In this document: one piece after another, positions 1-8,925 of the stretch
Layout of the letters: each line of letters starts with the position of its first letter
Position numbering within the stretch: position 1 is the first letter of the stretch
NCBI RefSeq assembly: GCF_000372645.1
Contig: NZ_APMP01000005.1
Location: 1-64,000, forward strand
From: Caulobacter vibrioides OR37
Lineage (GTDB): Bacteria; Pseudomonadota; Alphaproteobacteria; Caulobacterales; Caulobacteraceae
Direction: 5' to 3'
DNA length: 64,000 nucleotides
Notes under the pieces: model-generated
What the model was told of the DNA's origin: nothing
Seen by the model: only the letters and a program-made list of their open reading frames with translations
The model's database searches: none
Translations under genes and position numbers: made by a program

Positions 1-10
1 AACTAACGGG

Positions 11-1000
11 ATGGACCAGACCCCGGTCATCGTCCCGCCCGTGATCGTGACAGGCGCCGCCGGCTTCGTGGGCTGTCACGTGGCCGAGCGCCTTCTCGAG
101 CGCGGCGAGACCGTGATCGGGGTCGACGTGTTCAACGCCTATTATGACCCAGCCCTGAAGGAGGCCCGAGCCGCGCGGCTTGAATCCCGGCGGGGCTACA
201 AGACGGTCCGCATGGACATCGCCGACCACGCGGCCTTCGCCGATCTGGTGAAGACGTCCGGGGCCCGACGGGTGATCCACCTGGCCGCCCAGGCTGGCGT
301 TCGCTATTCGATCGACAACCCGTTCGCCTATGAGCGCTCGAACCTCGCCGGGCATCTGTCGGTGCTGGAAGCCTGCCGCCATGCCGGCGTGGAGCACCTC
401 GTCTACGCCTCGTCGTCCAGCGTCTATGGCGAGCGACCACTTAACGGCGACGGCTTTCGCGAAACCGATCCGGCCGACCATCCGGTCTCGCTGTACGCGG
501 CCACCAAGCGGTCCTGCGAGCTTCTGAGCCAGAGCTACGCCAAGCTCTACGGGTTCCCGCAATCGGGCCTGCGGTTCTTCACGGTCTATGGCCCCTGGGG
601 CCGGCCCGACATGGCCTATTACGGTTTCACCGAGAAGATGCTGAAGGGCCAGCCGATCGAGGTCTATGGCGAGGGCAGGATGGCCCGCGACTTCACCTAT
701 ATCGACGACATCGTCGACGGCGTGCTCGGCGTGCTGGACCACCCCCCGGCGGCGGGGGGCCACGAGCTCTACAACATCGGCGACAACGATCCGGTCGGGC
801 TGATGGAGATGATCTCGACCCTGGAGGCGGCGCTAGGCGTCGAGGCGACCAAGATCTTCCTGCCGATGCAGCCGGGCGACGTGCCCGCCACCTTCGCCAA
901 TATCGACAAGCTGCGGGCCCTGTGCGGCTACAAGCCCAAGGTCAAGCTGGCCGACGGTCTGCAGCGCTTCGTGGCCTGGCGCCGGGCCTATGCCGGCTGA
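11..1000 (+). CDS. NAD-dependent sugar-nucleotide epimerase (UDP-glucuronate 4-epimerase-like)
   Basis: Extended short-chain dehydrogenase of 329 aa that probably interconverts UDP-glucuronate and UDP-galacturonate or a related UDP-sugar for surface polysaccharide. The NAD-binding glycine motif GAAGFVG is at residues 15-21, the catalytic YAATK near 161-165, and FFTVYGPWGRPDMA near 190, a signature typical of the LpsL/CapI UDP-glucuronate epimerases. Length matches the family. The ATG lies only 10 bases from the window edge, so upstream context is invisible and a longer start cannot be excluded. It converges with the DMT transporter gene and overlaps its 3' end by 13 bp. The HfsJ-like glycosyltransferase 2 kb away fits a polysaccharide role, but substrate is inferred. 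Confidence 0.85.
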   Translation: MDQTPVIVPPVIVTGAAGFVGCHVAERLLERGETVIGVDVFNAYYDPALKEARAARLESRRGYKTVRMDIADHAAFADLVKTSGARRVIHLAAQAGVRYSIDNPFAYERSNLAGHLSVLEACRHAGVEHLVYASSSSVYGERPLNGDGFRETDPADHPVSLYAATKRSCELLSQSYAKLYGFPQSGLRFFTVYGPWGRPDMAYYGFTEKMLKGQPIEVYGEGRMARDFTYIDDIVDGVLGVLDHPPAAGGHELYNIGDNDPVGLMEMISTLEAALGVEATKIFLPMQPGDVPATFANIDKLRALCGYKPKVKLADGLQRFVAWRRAYAG

Positions 1001-1887
1001 GGCGCCATCGCCGCGCGCCGGGCCAACTGGTGCTCCCGCCACGAGATGAACAGCGTCGAGGCGATCACGATCGCCGCTCCGACGATCACCGCCGCGCGCG
1101 GAACCTCGTGGAACAACAGGAAACCCGCCGCCACGGCGAAGACCAGCCGCGTATAGTCGATCGGCGCCATGACCGCAGCCTCGCCCGCCTCCATGCCCTT
1201 GATATAGGCGCCTTGGGTGAAGGTGCCGATGACGCCCATGGCCGACAGTAGCGCCAGGTCGCGCAAGCTTGGCCACTTCCAGACGAACAGCGCCGGCGGG
1301 ATCGCGAAGACCACGCCCAGCACCGCCGCGTAGACCAGCAGCACGAATGGGCTGTGGTCGCGGGTCATCACCTTCATGCCGGTGATGGTCAGGGCGAACA
1401 GGAACGCCGAAGCCAGGGCGCAGGCCTGCGGCCAGCCCAGCCAGTGCGACGCGCCGCCCGCGCCCGGTCGCAGCATGATCAAGACGCCGACAAAGCCGAC
1501 CACCGCCGCGCCGATCCGCAAGGGCCCGATCGGCTCGCGCAGAACCAGCCCGGCCAGCGGGACCAGCCACAGTGTCCGGGTGAACGACAGGGCGTTGGCG
1601 TCGGCCAGGGGCAGCTTCTGATAGGCGTAGAACCCCATGATCAGCGCCAGCACGCCGGCGCTGGAGCGAAAGATCAGGATGCCCGGTCGCGTCGTGCGGA
1701 ACGCCGCCCGCCAGTCGCGGGCGATCAGAGGCAGGAGCACGACGACGCCGGCCAGCTGGCGATAGAAGGTCTGCAGCGCGGCCGGATAGCCCGGCCCCAG
1801 ATACTTGATCAAGGTGGTCATCGCCGTGAAGCCGAGGGCGGAGGCCAGCATCCATAGCGCGCCGCGCAGGTTCGGCGTCAGGGTCAC
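988..1887 (-). CDS. DMT-superfamily transporter (EamA family)
   Basis: Inner-membrane exporter of the drug/metabolite transporter type, 299 aa, the usual length for two EamA repeats giving about ten membrane segments. Hydrophobic stretches alternate with short basic loops throughout; the first begins near residue 8 (ALWMLASALGFTAMTTLIKY). Substrate unknown. The start is a GTG whose bases overlap the TGA stop of the upstream SDR (GTGA, 4 bp), indicating translational coupling. The open frame runs further upstream antisense to the SDR's coding frame, but that extension has no transporter character and is rejected. Confidence 0.85.
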   Translation of the reverse strand: MTLTPNLRGALWMLASALGFTAMTTLIKYLGPGYPAALQTFYRQLAGVVVLLPLIARDWRAAFRTTRPGILIFRSSAGVLALIMGFYAYQKLPLADANALSFTRTLWLVPLAGLVLREPIGPLRIGAAVVGFVGVLIMLRPGAGGASHWLGWPQACALASAFLFALTITGMKVMTRDHSPFVLLVYAAVLGVVFAIPPALFVWKWPSLRDLALLSAMGVIGTFTQGAYIKGMEAGEAAVMAPIDYTRLVFAVAAGFLLFHEVPRAAVIVGAAIVIASTLFISWREHQLARRAAMAPQPA

Positions 1888-2774
1888 CCGGCCGCGCCGG
1901 CGGCGAGCAGCTGGGCGCGCATCGCCTCCGCCTGCTCGGGCGAGATGCCCATCGCGGCGAGGATCGGCGACGGGGTGTCCTTGTCCCAGGCGCTGCGCGG
2001 ACCGACGGTGATGCCTCCGTCGACGACGATGTGGGTCCCGGTGACGAAGCGCGAGTCGTCGCTGGCCAGGTAGAGCGCCGCGGCGGCGATGTCCTCGGGC
2101 AGGCCCGACTTGGGCATCGGCTGGATCTTGGGGCCGATCGAGGCGATCTGGGCGGCCATCTGGTCGGCGACCTCGCGGGGCAGCCCCATCGAGGCGCCGA
2201 AGATCGACGTGGCGATCAGGCCCGGGCAGATGGCGTTGACCCGGATCTTCAGCGGCGACAGCTCGGCCGCCGCGCAGCGGCTCATATGGATCACCGCCGA
2301 CTTGGCCGCCGAATAGGCCAGGGGTCCGAAGCCCGCCTGCAGGCCGGCGATCGAGGCGGTGTTGATGATCGAACCCCCGCCGCGCTTCAGCATCAGGGGC
2401 GTCGCGTGCTTCATGCCGATAGCCGGACCGCGCACCAGGAGGGCGAAGGTCTTGTCCCAACCGTCGACGGTCAGTTCCTGAACGCCGGCGGGCGTACCGC
2501 CGTGGCCGGCGTTGTTGAACAGGATATCGAGACCGCCGAACGCGCTCTCGGCCAGGGCCATGGTCTTGGCCAGCTCGTCCTCGACGGTGACGTCGCAGCG
2601 CGAGAAGCGCACCCGGTCGGGAAAGCGCCGCTCCAACATCTCGCCCTTTTCAGCCTGCAGGTCGGCGGCGATGACGCTGGCGCCCTCGGCCACGAACAGT
2701 TCGACCGCGCCCAGGCCGATACCCGAGCAGCCACCGGTAACGACGGCGACCTTGCCGTCCAGACGTCCGACCAT
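1884..2774 (-). CDS. SDR-family oxidoreductase
   Basis: Classical short-chain dehydrogenase/reductase of 296 aa acting in the cytosol with NAD(P). Visible motifs are the cofactor loop TGGCSGIG near residues 13-20, NNAGHGG near 90, the catalytic Ser in INTASIAG, and YSAAK near 155. The chosen ATG has a strong Shine-Dalgarno (GGAGGAATTCAGC before ATG); the in-frame start 45 bp further upstream has no such site. The C-terminus ends in an acidic/alanine-rich segment beyond the usual 250-260 aa core. The gene is coupled by a 4-bp overlap to the downstream DMT transporter, so the pair may oxidise and export a related compound, which is inference. Confidence 0.85.
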   Translation of the reverse strand: MVGRLDGKVAVVTGGCSGIGLGAVELFVAEGASVIAADLQAEKGEMLERRFPDRVRFSRCDVTVEDELAKTMALAESAFGGLDILFNNAGHGGTPAGVQELTVDGWDKTFALLVRGPAIGMKHATPLMLKRGGGSIINTASIAGLQAGFGPLAYSAAKSAVIHMSRCAAAELSPLKIRVNAICPGLIATSIFGASMGLPREVADQMAAQIASIGPKIQPMPKSGLPEDIAAAALYLASDDSRFVTGTHIVVDGGITVGPRSAWDKDTPSPILAAMGISPEQAEAMRAQLLAAGAAG

Positions 2775-2850
2775 GCTGAATTCCTCCGCTCGCCCGACCT
2801 CTCCCGGGTCGGTGATCAATGATCATATGAGCGGAGGCAGGGGCGGTTGG

Positions 2851-3069
2851 CTAGGGGTTTTCCGCGCGCAAGCGGCGATCAGGCGCGCGGCGCACCAGCG
2901 GCTCGATCGTTCGCCCCAGATGACTGACGGCCAGCCACAACAGGCAAGGCGCCAGCAGCGCGACCCAGGCCAGACCCAGTCCGGCGAGGCCCACGCCCGC
3001 CACGGCCCGATGCGCGAAGCCGGATCGCTCGTTGGCCTCCAGCGTCATGACGCGAATATCCAGGCTCAT
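2851..3069 (-). CDS. small membrane protein, hypothetical
   Basis: Predicted 72-aa protein starting MSLDIRVMTLEANERSG with one hydrophobic segment at about residues 25-46 (GVGLAGLGLAWVALLAPCLL) and a basic tail, suggesting a single-pass or hairpin inner-membrane protein. The ATG is preceded by GGGGG at a plausible Shine-Dalgarno distance; the longer frame upstream begins with an unconvincing Arg/Lys-rich stretch. It lies 70 bp downstream of the HfsJ-like gene on the same strand and may be co-transcribed. I do not recognise the family. Confidence 0.5.
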   Translation of the reverse strand: MSLDIRVMTLEANERSGFAHRAVAGVGLAGLGLAWVALLAPCLLWLAVSHLGRTIEPLVRRAPDRRLRAENP

Positions 3070-3139
3070 TATCCCCCAAGCCTTTCCTTGCTGCCGACAA
3101 GCGTGACGACCGCGCCGTTTCCGGCTCCCACGGCGATCA

Positions 3140-4078
3140 TCATGCTTCACGCGGCGTTTCATTGCGAGCGCGCATCTTCTCCCAGCGCGCCGCCTCGGCG
3201 GTCTTCACGTCGCCCTCGATCAGGCGAAGGGTGACGGCGCGGCCCACGTCGCGCATGGCCGGACCGATCAGCGACCAGGGCTCCACGCAGTAGCGCGAGA
3301 ACAGGCGCTGGGGATCGGCCATCAGGCGGAACAGCCATTCCATGCCCATCGGCCCCATCCAGCGCGGCGCGGGCTTCTGCACGCCGGCCTCGTAGTCGAA
3401 GGCGCCGCCGACCGTGAAGGTCGCCGCCGGTCCGTAGGCCTTATGGTTTTGCAGCGTCCAGATTTCCTGGCGCGGCATTCCCATGCCGACCAGCACGATG
3501 TCGGGCGAAAACGCCCGGATCGCGGCCAGCACCGCCTCGTTCTCGGGCGAGCCCGGCGTGACGTCGAAATAGCCGTGATGGGTGGCGATCCTGGCGTCGG
3601 GCCAATCCTGGCGGATCCGCTCGGCGCCCTTTTCGGCCACGCCCGGCGCGCCGCCTAGGAAGAAGACCTTCCAGTTCTTCTCGCTCGCCAGTCGCCAGAA
3701 ATCGTCGCGCCAGTCCAGATAGGTGCAGCGGTGGAAGCGCCGGCTGGCCCGGCCCACCAGACGCGCCCAGAAGATCAGCGGCACGCTGTCGACCTCGATC
3801 AGGTCGGCGATCTTGTAAAATTCGCCGATTTGGTGATCGCGGCCGATCAGATAAAGACTGTGGAGATTGTGGTTGGCGACGAGGGCGCTCTGCCCCGCCT
3901 CCAGCTTTCCCGTCACGAAGTGAAACACCTCTTCGGGACGCACCAAGTCCATGGCGCCGCCCAGCACGCGCACGCGCTCGTCCGGACGCCGGGTCAGGCG
4001 GTAAGGGCGCCGGGGCGCGACTGGAGGCGCGGCCGTGGCCGCGTCCCTCGCGCCGTTTTGCTCCCGTTGGACGAACAT
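3140..4078 (-). CDS. hfsJ: WecG/TagA/CpsF-family glycosyltransferase, HfsJ-like
   Basis: GT26 family enzyme of about 312 aa that transfers an N-acetyl-hexosamine-type sugar to a polyprenyl-linked acceptor at the inner membrane. The family core is clear: NHNLHSLYLI near residue 65, the conserved acidic EVDSVPLIFWA near 90 that contains the catalytic Asp region, the FFLGGAPGVAEKGAE loop, and VGMGMPRQEIW near 190. In Caulobacter the enzyme of this type is HfsJ, needed for holdfast polysaccharide and the target of the inhibitor HfiA; assignment to hfsJ is by resemblance only. A TTG start 18 bp upstream is possible; the ATG was preferred. The 105-bp upstream gap is AT-rich and probably holds its promoter. 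Confidence 0.75.
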   Translation of the reverse strand: MFVQREQNGARDAATAAPPVAPRRPYRLTRRPDERVRVLGGAMDLVRPEEVFHFVTGKLEAGQSALVANHNLHSLYLIGRDHQIGEFYKIADLIEVDSVPLIFWARLVGRASRRFHRCTYLDWRDDFWRLASEKNWKVFFLGGAPGVAEKGAERIRQDWPDARIATHHGYFDVTPGSPENEAVLAAIRAFSPDIVLVGMGMPRQEIWTLQNHKAYGPAATFTVGGAFDYEAGVQKPAPRWMGPMGMEWLFRLMADPQRLFSRYCVEPWSLIGPAMRDVGRAVTLRLIEGDVKTAEAARWEKMRARNETPREA

Positions 4079-4183
4079 CGCCGCGGAGTCTCCCAATTAC
4101 GGAGCGCACCATGCGGCCATGTCCTATTTCTTTCGCTAAAAAGCATACTTAGCGAGATTTAACCACGATCCCCGCTAACCTTT

Positions 4184-5182
4184 TCATTCAACCGTGATCA
4201 CCACCTTGCCCATGGCCTTGCGGCTGGAGAGGTGCGCGATCGCGTCGCCGGCGCGGGCCAGGGGGAAGCGCTCGGAGACATAGGGCCGGATCTTGCCCTC
4301 GGCGTAGAGCGCCATCAGTTCCTTGAGGTTCTGGGCGTGGCCCTTGGGATCGCGCGCCACCGCCGCGCCCCAGAAGACGCCGACGATGTCGCACGACTTC
4401 AACAGCGTCAGATTCAGCGGGATTTTCGGAATGCCCGACGGGAAACCGATGACCAGGAAGCGACCGTTCCAGCCGGCGGCGCGGATCGTCGCCTCGGAAT
4501 AGTCGCCGCCGACCGCGTCATAGGCGACGTCCCAACCGTTCGGTCCGCAGGCGTCCTTGATCAGGTTGGCCAGCGCCTTCTGGCCATCCTTGTCGAACGG
4601 TCCGCGCGGATAGACCACCCCGCTTTCCGCGCCGTGCTTGACGGCCAGGTCGACCTTTTCCTGGCTGGAGGCCGCGGCGATAACGCGCGCGCCCATGGCC
4701 TTGCCCAGTTCGACCGCGGCGAGGCCCACGCCCCCGGCGGCGCCCAGGACCAGCAGGGTTTCGCCCGCCTTGATGTGACCGCGATCCTTCAAGGCGTAGT
4801 AAGAGGTGCCGTAGGTCAGGACGAAGGCGGCGGCCTCGTCGAAGGGCATGTCGTCGGGAATGGGCGTGCAGCGCTGCTCTTCCAGCGCCAGCTTCTCGGC
4901 GAAGCCGCCCCAGCCGGTCGAGGCCAGCACGCGATCACCGACCTTGAAGCGGCTGACGCCCTCGCCCACCGCCGAGATCACGCCCGACACCTCGCCGCCG
5001 GGCGCGAACGGGCGCGTCGGCTTGAACTGGTACTTGTCCTCGATGATCAGGACGTCGGGATAGTTGACGCCGCAGGCCTTGACGTCGATCAGCACCTGGC
5101 CGGGCCCGGCGACGGGATCGGGCAGTTCCTCGAGCACCAGGGTCTCGGGGCCGCCGACTTCCTTGCTGAGCACCGCCTTCAT
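4184..5182 (-). CDS. NADPH:quinone oxidoreductase family protein (zinc-independent MDR)
   Basis: Medium-chain dehydrogenase/reductase of 332 aa, the typical size of the quinone-oxidoreductase branch. The N-terminal GroES-like domain contains GVNYPDVLIIEDKYQ and PFAPGGEVSGVI; the Rossmann half starts at VLGAAGGVGLAAVELGKA near residue 145. The Cys/His zinc ligands of alcohol dehydrogenases are absent, as expected for this branch. The ATG is preceded by GAGAGG. Divergent from the isoaspartyl peptidase gene with a 70-bp shared promoter region. Physiological substrate (quinone, enal or enone) is not determinable from sequence. Confidence 0.85.
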   Translation of the reverse strand: MKAVLSKEVGGPETLVLEELPDPVAGPGQVLIDVKACGVNYPDVLIIEDKYQFKPTRPFAPGGEVSGVISAVGEGVSRFKVGDRVLASTGWGGFAEKLALEEQRCTPIPDDMPFDEAAAFVLTYGTSYYALKDRGHIKAGETLLVLGAAGGVGLAAVELGKAMGARVIAAASSQEKVDLAVKHGAESGVVYPRGPFDKDGQKALANLIKDACGPNGWDVAYDAVGGDYSEATIRAAGWNGRFLVIGFPSGIPKIPLNLTLLKSCDIVGVFWGAAVARDPKGHAQNLKELMALYAEGKIRPYVSERFPLARAGDAIAHLSSRKAMGKVVITVE

Positions 5183-5252
5183 ATCGCCTCTCCCGGATTT
5201 CTTGATTAAGAGGTCCGGACGCTAGCGCGGGACGCCGGGCCAAGGAAGCAGA

Positions 5253-6131
5253 ATGTCAAACAAACGTTTTAGCCTCGCCCTGCACGGCGGCGCGGGCGCG
5301 AAGCCTGGCCACGACTATGCGGTCGAGATCGCGCATATGCGTAGCTTGGTCGAGGCCGCCCGTGATCGTCTGGCCGCCGGGGTCAGCGCGCTCGACGTCG
5401 CGGTCGAGACCGTGGTCGCCCTCGAGGCCAGCGGCCTCTATATCGCCGGCAAGGGCGCCTCGCCCAACGCCGACGGCGAATACGAACTGGACGCCAGCCT
5501 GATGGACGGCGCCACGCTGAAGGCTGGCTCGGTGGCCGCCCTGCGAGGCTTCAAAAGCCCGATCCTGGCCGCCCGCGCGGTGATGGAGGCCACGCCGCAC
5601 GTGATGCTGGCCGGCCAGGGCGCGATCGACTTCGCCGCCGAGCAGGGCCTGGAGCCCGTGGAAGACCCCGAGGCATGGTTCACCCGCGCGGGAGCGTTCG
5701 AGGACAATCACCCACCGGACGCCCTGCCTGTCGGCACGGTCGGCTGCGTGGTCCGCGACACGGACGGGCGTCTGGCCGCAGCCACCTCGACGGCCGGCGT
5801 GTTCGGCAAGCGGCCCGGCCGAGTCGGCGACTCCCCGGTGATCGGCGCCGGCGCCTGGGCTGACGGCCACGCCGCAGTGTCCTGCACAGGCCAAGGCGAA
5901 TATTTCATCCGCGCCGCCGTCGCGGCCCAGGTCGCCCATCGCGTCCGCTTCGGGGGCCAAGACCTGGAAGAGGCCGCGCGCCAGGCGATCGCCAGCGTGG
6001 CGGACCTGGGCGGCCATGGCGGTCTGGTCTCGGTCGATCGAGACGGAAATGTCGCCATGCCCTTCGCCTCGAGCGGCCTCAAGCGCGCGGCGCTGCTGAA
6101 GGACGGAACCATCGTCAGCGCGGCCTTCTGA
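5253..6131 (+). CDS. iaaA: isoaspartyl peptidase / L-asparaginase (Ntn hydrolase)
   Basis: Plant-type asparaginase of 292 aa that removes beta-aspartyl residues from peptides and hydrolyses asparagine. Made as a precursor and self-cleaved before a catalytic Thr, here the Thr of PVGTVGCVV near residue 166. Other family marks are LHGGAGA at the N-terminus, [10 protein letters not shown] near 70, LDASLMDG near 80, and the substrate loop [11 protein letters not shown] near 185. The linker before the catalytic Thr, ending [10 protein letters not shown], is the normal cleavage linker. AAGGA serves as Shine-Dalgarno. No signal peptide is visible, so cytoplasmic. The gene symbol follows the E. coli homologue. 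Confidence 0.88.
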   Translation: MSNKRFSLALHGGAGAKPGHDYAVEIAHMRSLVEAARDRLAAGVSALDVAVETVVALEASGLYIAGKGASPNADGEYELDASLMDGATLKAGSVAALRGFKSPILAARAVMEATPHVMLAGQGAIDFAAEQGLEPVEDPEAWFTRAGAFEDNHPPDALPVGTVGCVVRDTDGRLAAATSTAGVFGKRPGRVGDSPVIGAGAWADGHAAVSCTGQGEYFIRAAVAAQVAHRVRFGGQDLEEAARQAIASVADLGGHGGLVSVDRDGNVAMPFASSGLKRAALLKDGTIVSAAF

Positions 6132-6209
6132 CGCCGCCGCCAAGACCCTCAAGCCGATAGCGCGGCGAAGCGCGGGAACACGGCCGGTCGCCCCCGCGTT
6201 TGCCGCCCC

Positions 6210-7154
6210 ATGGCGTCTGCCCCCAAGACCAGCGGTTCGCACAAGGTGGTGTTCGCGGCCCTGGCCGGGAACCTGGCCATCGCCGTGACCAAGTTCGCGG
6301 CCGCCCTGCTGACCGGCTCATCGGCCATGCTGACCGAGGCGATCCACTCCAGCGTCGACACCGGCAATCAAGGCCTATTGCTGCTGGGCTTGGCCCGCGC
6401 CAATCGACCGCCCAGCCAGAGCCATCCGTTCGGCTACGGCATGGAGCTCTATTTCTGGTCCTTCGTCGTGGCTTTGATGATCTTCGCCCTGGGCGGAGCG
6501 GTCTCGGTCTATCAGGGCGTCCACAAGATCCTGCGGCCCGAACCGATCGACCGAGCCTGGATCAATTTCGCGGTCATCGGTCTCTCGGCCCTGTTCGAGG
6601 GCGGGTCGTTCGTCGTGGCCTGGCGCGAGTTCAAGACGCTGCGCGGCGAGGTTCCGTTCTTCCGCGCCCTCAAGGGCAGCAAGGACCCGTCGATCTTCGC
6701 GGTGCTGCTGGAGGACGGGGCGGCGCTGCTGGGCCTGTGCCTGGCGGCGCTGGGGGTCGCGGGCTCGGTCGCGGGCCTGGCCTGGGCGGACGGCGCGGCC
6801 TCGGTGGCGATCGGCGTGCTGCTGGTCCTCATCGCCGCCTTCCTGGCCAACGAAACCCGCAGCCTGCTGACCGGCGAGGCGGCCGCCCCGCGCATCGTCG
6901 AGGCCGTGCGCGAAGCTTTGGCCCGCGACGCCCGCGTCGAGAACGTGGCCGAGGTGCTGAGCATGCATCTGGGGCCGCGCGAGATTCTGCTGGGCGTGAC
7001 GCTGGACTTCCAGGACCAATTGACGGCCGGCGAGATCGAGGACGCCGCCGACGACTTCGCCGCCCTGATCCGAGGCGTCGATCCTCGCATCACCCGGGTC
7101 TTCGTCCGTTCGGGCCGGGCGCGCGCCGCCTATGCCCGAGCCGCGCCGCCATGA
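6210..7154 (+). CDS. cation diffusion facilitator (CDF) family transporter
   Basis: Inner-membrane divalent metal exporter of 314 aa. The N-terminal part has about six hydrophobic segments; the second contains MLTEAIHSSVDTGNQ, carrying the His/Asp pair typical of the CDF metal site, and SHPFGYGMELYFWSF follows as the standard loop before segment 3. The cytoplasmic C-terminal domain after residue 215 (RIVEAVREALARD...) resembles the dimerisation domain. Which metal is exported cannot be decided. It follows the isoaspartyl peptidase by 78 bp on the same strand; no convincing Shine-Dalgarno is seen before the ATG, so start confidence is moderate. Confidence 0.85.
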   Translation: MASAPKTSGSHKVVFAALAGNLAIAVTKFAAALLTGSSAMLTEAIHSSVDTGNQGLLLLGLARANRPPSQSHPFGYGMELYFWSFVVALMIFALGGAVSVYQGVHKILRPEPIDRAWINFAVIGLSALFEGGSFVVAWREFKTLRGEVPFFRALKGSKDPSIFAVLLEDGAALLGLCLAALGVAGSVAGLAWADGAASVAIGVLLVLIAAFLANETRSLLTGEAAAPRIVEAVREALARDARVENVAEVLSMHLGPREILLGVTLDFQDQLTAGEIEDAADDFAALIRGVDPRITRVFVRSGRARAAYARAAPP

Positions 7155-7241
7155 CCCCTGCTCGCGTGCGCGATATTTTAGTGAAATCGTCTTCTACCCC
7201 GCTTACGGGATCAACCCGTCGCTATCCAAAAGGGTGTCCCG

Positions 7242-8879
7242 ATGCATGACCGCGCCGGCCTTCGCGCTCTTCCCGAAGACCTGATCGACCTTGACGCCCT
7301 GGTCCGCGCCTATTTCGACATCGCGCCCGACGTCGCCAATCCGGCCCAGAAGGTGACCTTCGGCACCTCGGGTCATCGCGGCTCCAGCCTGGATGGCGGC
7401 TTCAACGAGCGCCACATCCTGGCCATCGCCCAGGCCGTCGCCGACTACCGCGCCGCCGAGGGGGTCGCCGGTCCGCTGTTCATCGGCCGCGACACCCACG
7501 CCCTGTCCGAGCCGGCCTGGCGCACGGTGATCGAGGTGCTGGCCGCCAACGCCATCGAGATCCTGGTCGACAGCCGCGACGGCTTCACCCCGACCCCGGC
7601 GGTGTCGCACGCCATCCTGACCCATAACCGCCAAGGCGGAGCGCAGGCCGACGGCCTGCTGCTTACCCCCTCGCACAACCCGCCGCGCGACGGCGGCATC
7701 AAGTACAATCCGCCGTCCGGCGGTCCGGCGGGCTCGGACGCCACCTCGGCCATCGCCGCCCGCGCCAACGCCTTGCTGGCCGAGGGGCTCGCCGGCGTGA
7801 AGCGCCTGCCGTTCGAGCGAGCGATCAAGGCCGCCGGCCGTTACGACTTCCTGGGCCGTTATGTCGAAGACCTGCCGGCGGTGATCGACGTCGAGGCCAT
7901 CCGCGCCGCCGGGGTGCGGATCGGGGCCGATCCGCTGGGCGGCGCGGCCGTCGCCTATTGGGGCGCGATCGCCGAGCGTCATGGGCTGAACCTGACGGTG
8001 GTCAACGACGCGGTCGACGCCCGCTGGGCGTTCATGCCGCTGGATGCCGACGGCAAGATCCGCATGGACTGTTCGTCGGCCTCGGCCATGGCCAACCTGA
8101 TCGGGATCATGAAGGGCGGCGCGGCCTATGACGTGGCGACCGGCAACGACGCCGACGCCGACCGCCACGGGATCGTCACGCCCGATGGCGGGCTGATGAA
8201 CCCCAACCACTATCTGGCCGCCGCCATCTCGTACCTGTTCAGCCACCGTCCCGGCTGGAGCGCGGACACGGCGGTCGGCAAGACCCTGGTGTCGTCCTCG
8301 ATGATCGACCGGGTGGTGGCGGGCCTCGGCCGTCGCCTTCTGGAGGTGCCGGTGGGCTTCAAGTACTTCGTGCCCGGCCTGCTGGACGGTTCGGTCGGCT
8401 TAGGCGGCGAGGAGTCGGCCGGCGCGGCCTTCCTGCGCCACGACGGCGGGGCGTGGACCACCGACAAGGACGGCATCCAGCTGGCCCTGCTGGCGGCCGA
8501 GATCCAGGCGGTGACGGGCCAGAGCGCCAGCCAGCTCTATAACGGTCTGACGGAAAAGTATGGCGCGCCGGCCTATGCCCGCGTCGACGCCGTGGCCAGC
8601 CGCGAGGACAAGGCGCGCCTCGCCAAGCTCAGCCCCAGCGACGTCTCCGCCAAGACCCTGGCCGGCGAGCCGATCACCGACATCCTCACCAACGCCCCCG
8701 GCAACGGCGAGGCGATCGGCGGCCTGAAGGTGTGCACGAAGAACGCCTGGTTCGCGGCCCGGCCATCGGGCACCGAGGACGTCTACAAGGTCTATGCGGA
8801 GTCGTTCCTGGGCCCCGATCACCTCAAGCAGGTGCAGGCCGAGGCGCGCGAAGTGGTGGCGGGCGCGTTGAAGGGCTGA
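7242..8879 (+). CDS. pgm: phosphoglucomutase (alpha-D-glucose phosphate-specific)
   Basis: Interconverts glucose-1-phosphate and glucose-6-phosphate, feeding sugar-nucleotide and storage polysaccharide synthesis. The 545-aa length is that of bacterial Pgm. The early FGTSGHRG motif, the catalytic phosphoserine loop [13 protein letters not shown] near residue 143, the metal loop [10 protein letters not shown] near 300, the sugar-binding GGEESAGA near 390 and the phosphate-binding [12 protein letters not shown] near 510 are all intact. AAGGGTG precedes the ATG at good spacing. It sits 46 bp upstream of lysK on the same strand. Confidence 0.95.
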   Translation: MHDRAGLRALPEDLIDLDALVRAYFDIAPDVANPAQKVTFGTSGHRGSSLDGGFNERHILAIAQAVADYRAAEGVAGPLFIGRDTHALSEPAWRTVIEVLAANAIEILVDSRDGFTPTPAVSHAILTHNRQGGAQADGLLLTPSHNPPRDGGIKYNPPSGGPAGSDATSAIAARANALLAEGLAGVKRLPFERAIKAAGRYDFLGRYVEDLPAVIDVEAIRAAGVRIGADPLGGAAVAYWGAIAERHGLNLTVVNDAVDARWAFMPLDADGKIRMDCSSASAMANLIGIMKGGAAYDVATGNDADADRHGIVTPDGGLMNPNHYLAAAISYLFSHRPGWSADTAVGKTLVSSSMIDRVVAGLGRRLLEVPVGFKYFVPGLLDGSVGLGGEESAGAAFLRHDGGAWTTDKDGIQLALLAAEIQAVTGQSASQLYNGLTEKYGAPAYARVDAVASREDKARLAKLSPSDVSAKTLAGEPITDILTNAPGNGEAIGGLKVCTKNAWFAARPSGTEDVYKVYAESFLGPDHLKQVQAEAREVVAGALKG

Positions 8880-8925
8880 GGGTCCGCCCTAGCCCTTTGG
8901 CGTCGCAGCGTTTATACGCCGCGCC

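Noticed and set aside
4140-4180. Possible CtrA site (TTAACC...CTAACC) upstream of the HfsJ-like gene
   Set aside because: The two half-motifs are not at the TTAA-N7-TTAA spacing, so the match is too weak to annotate.
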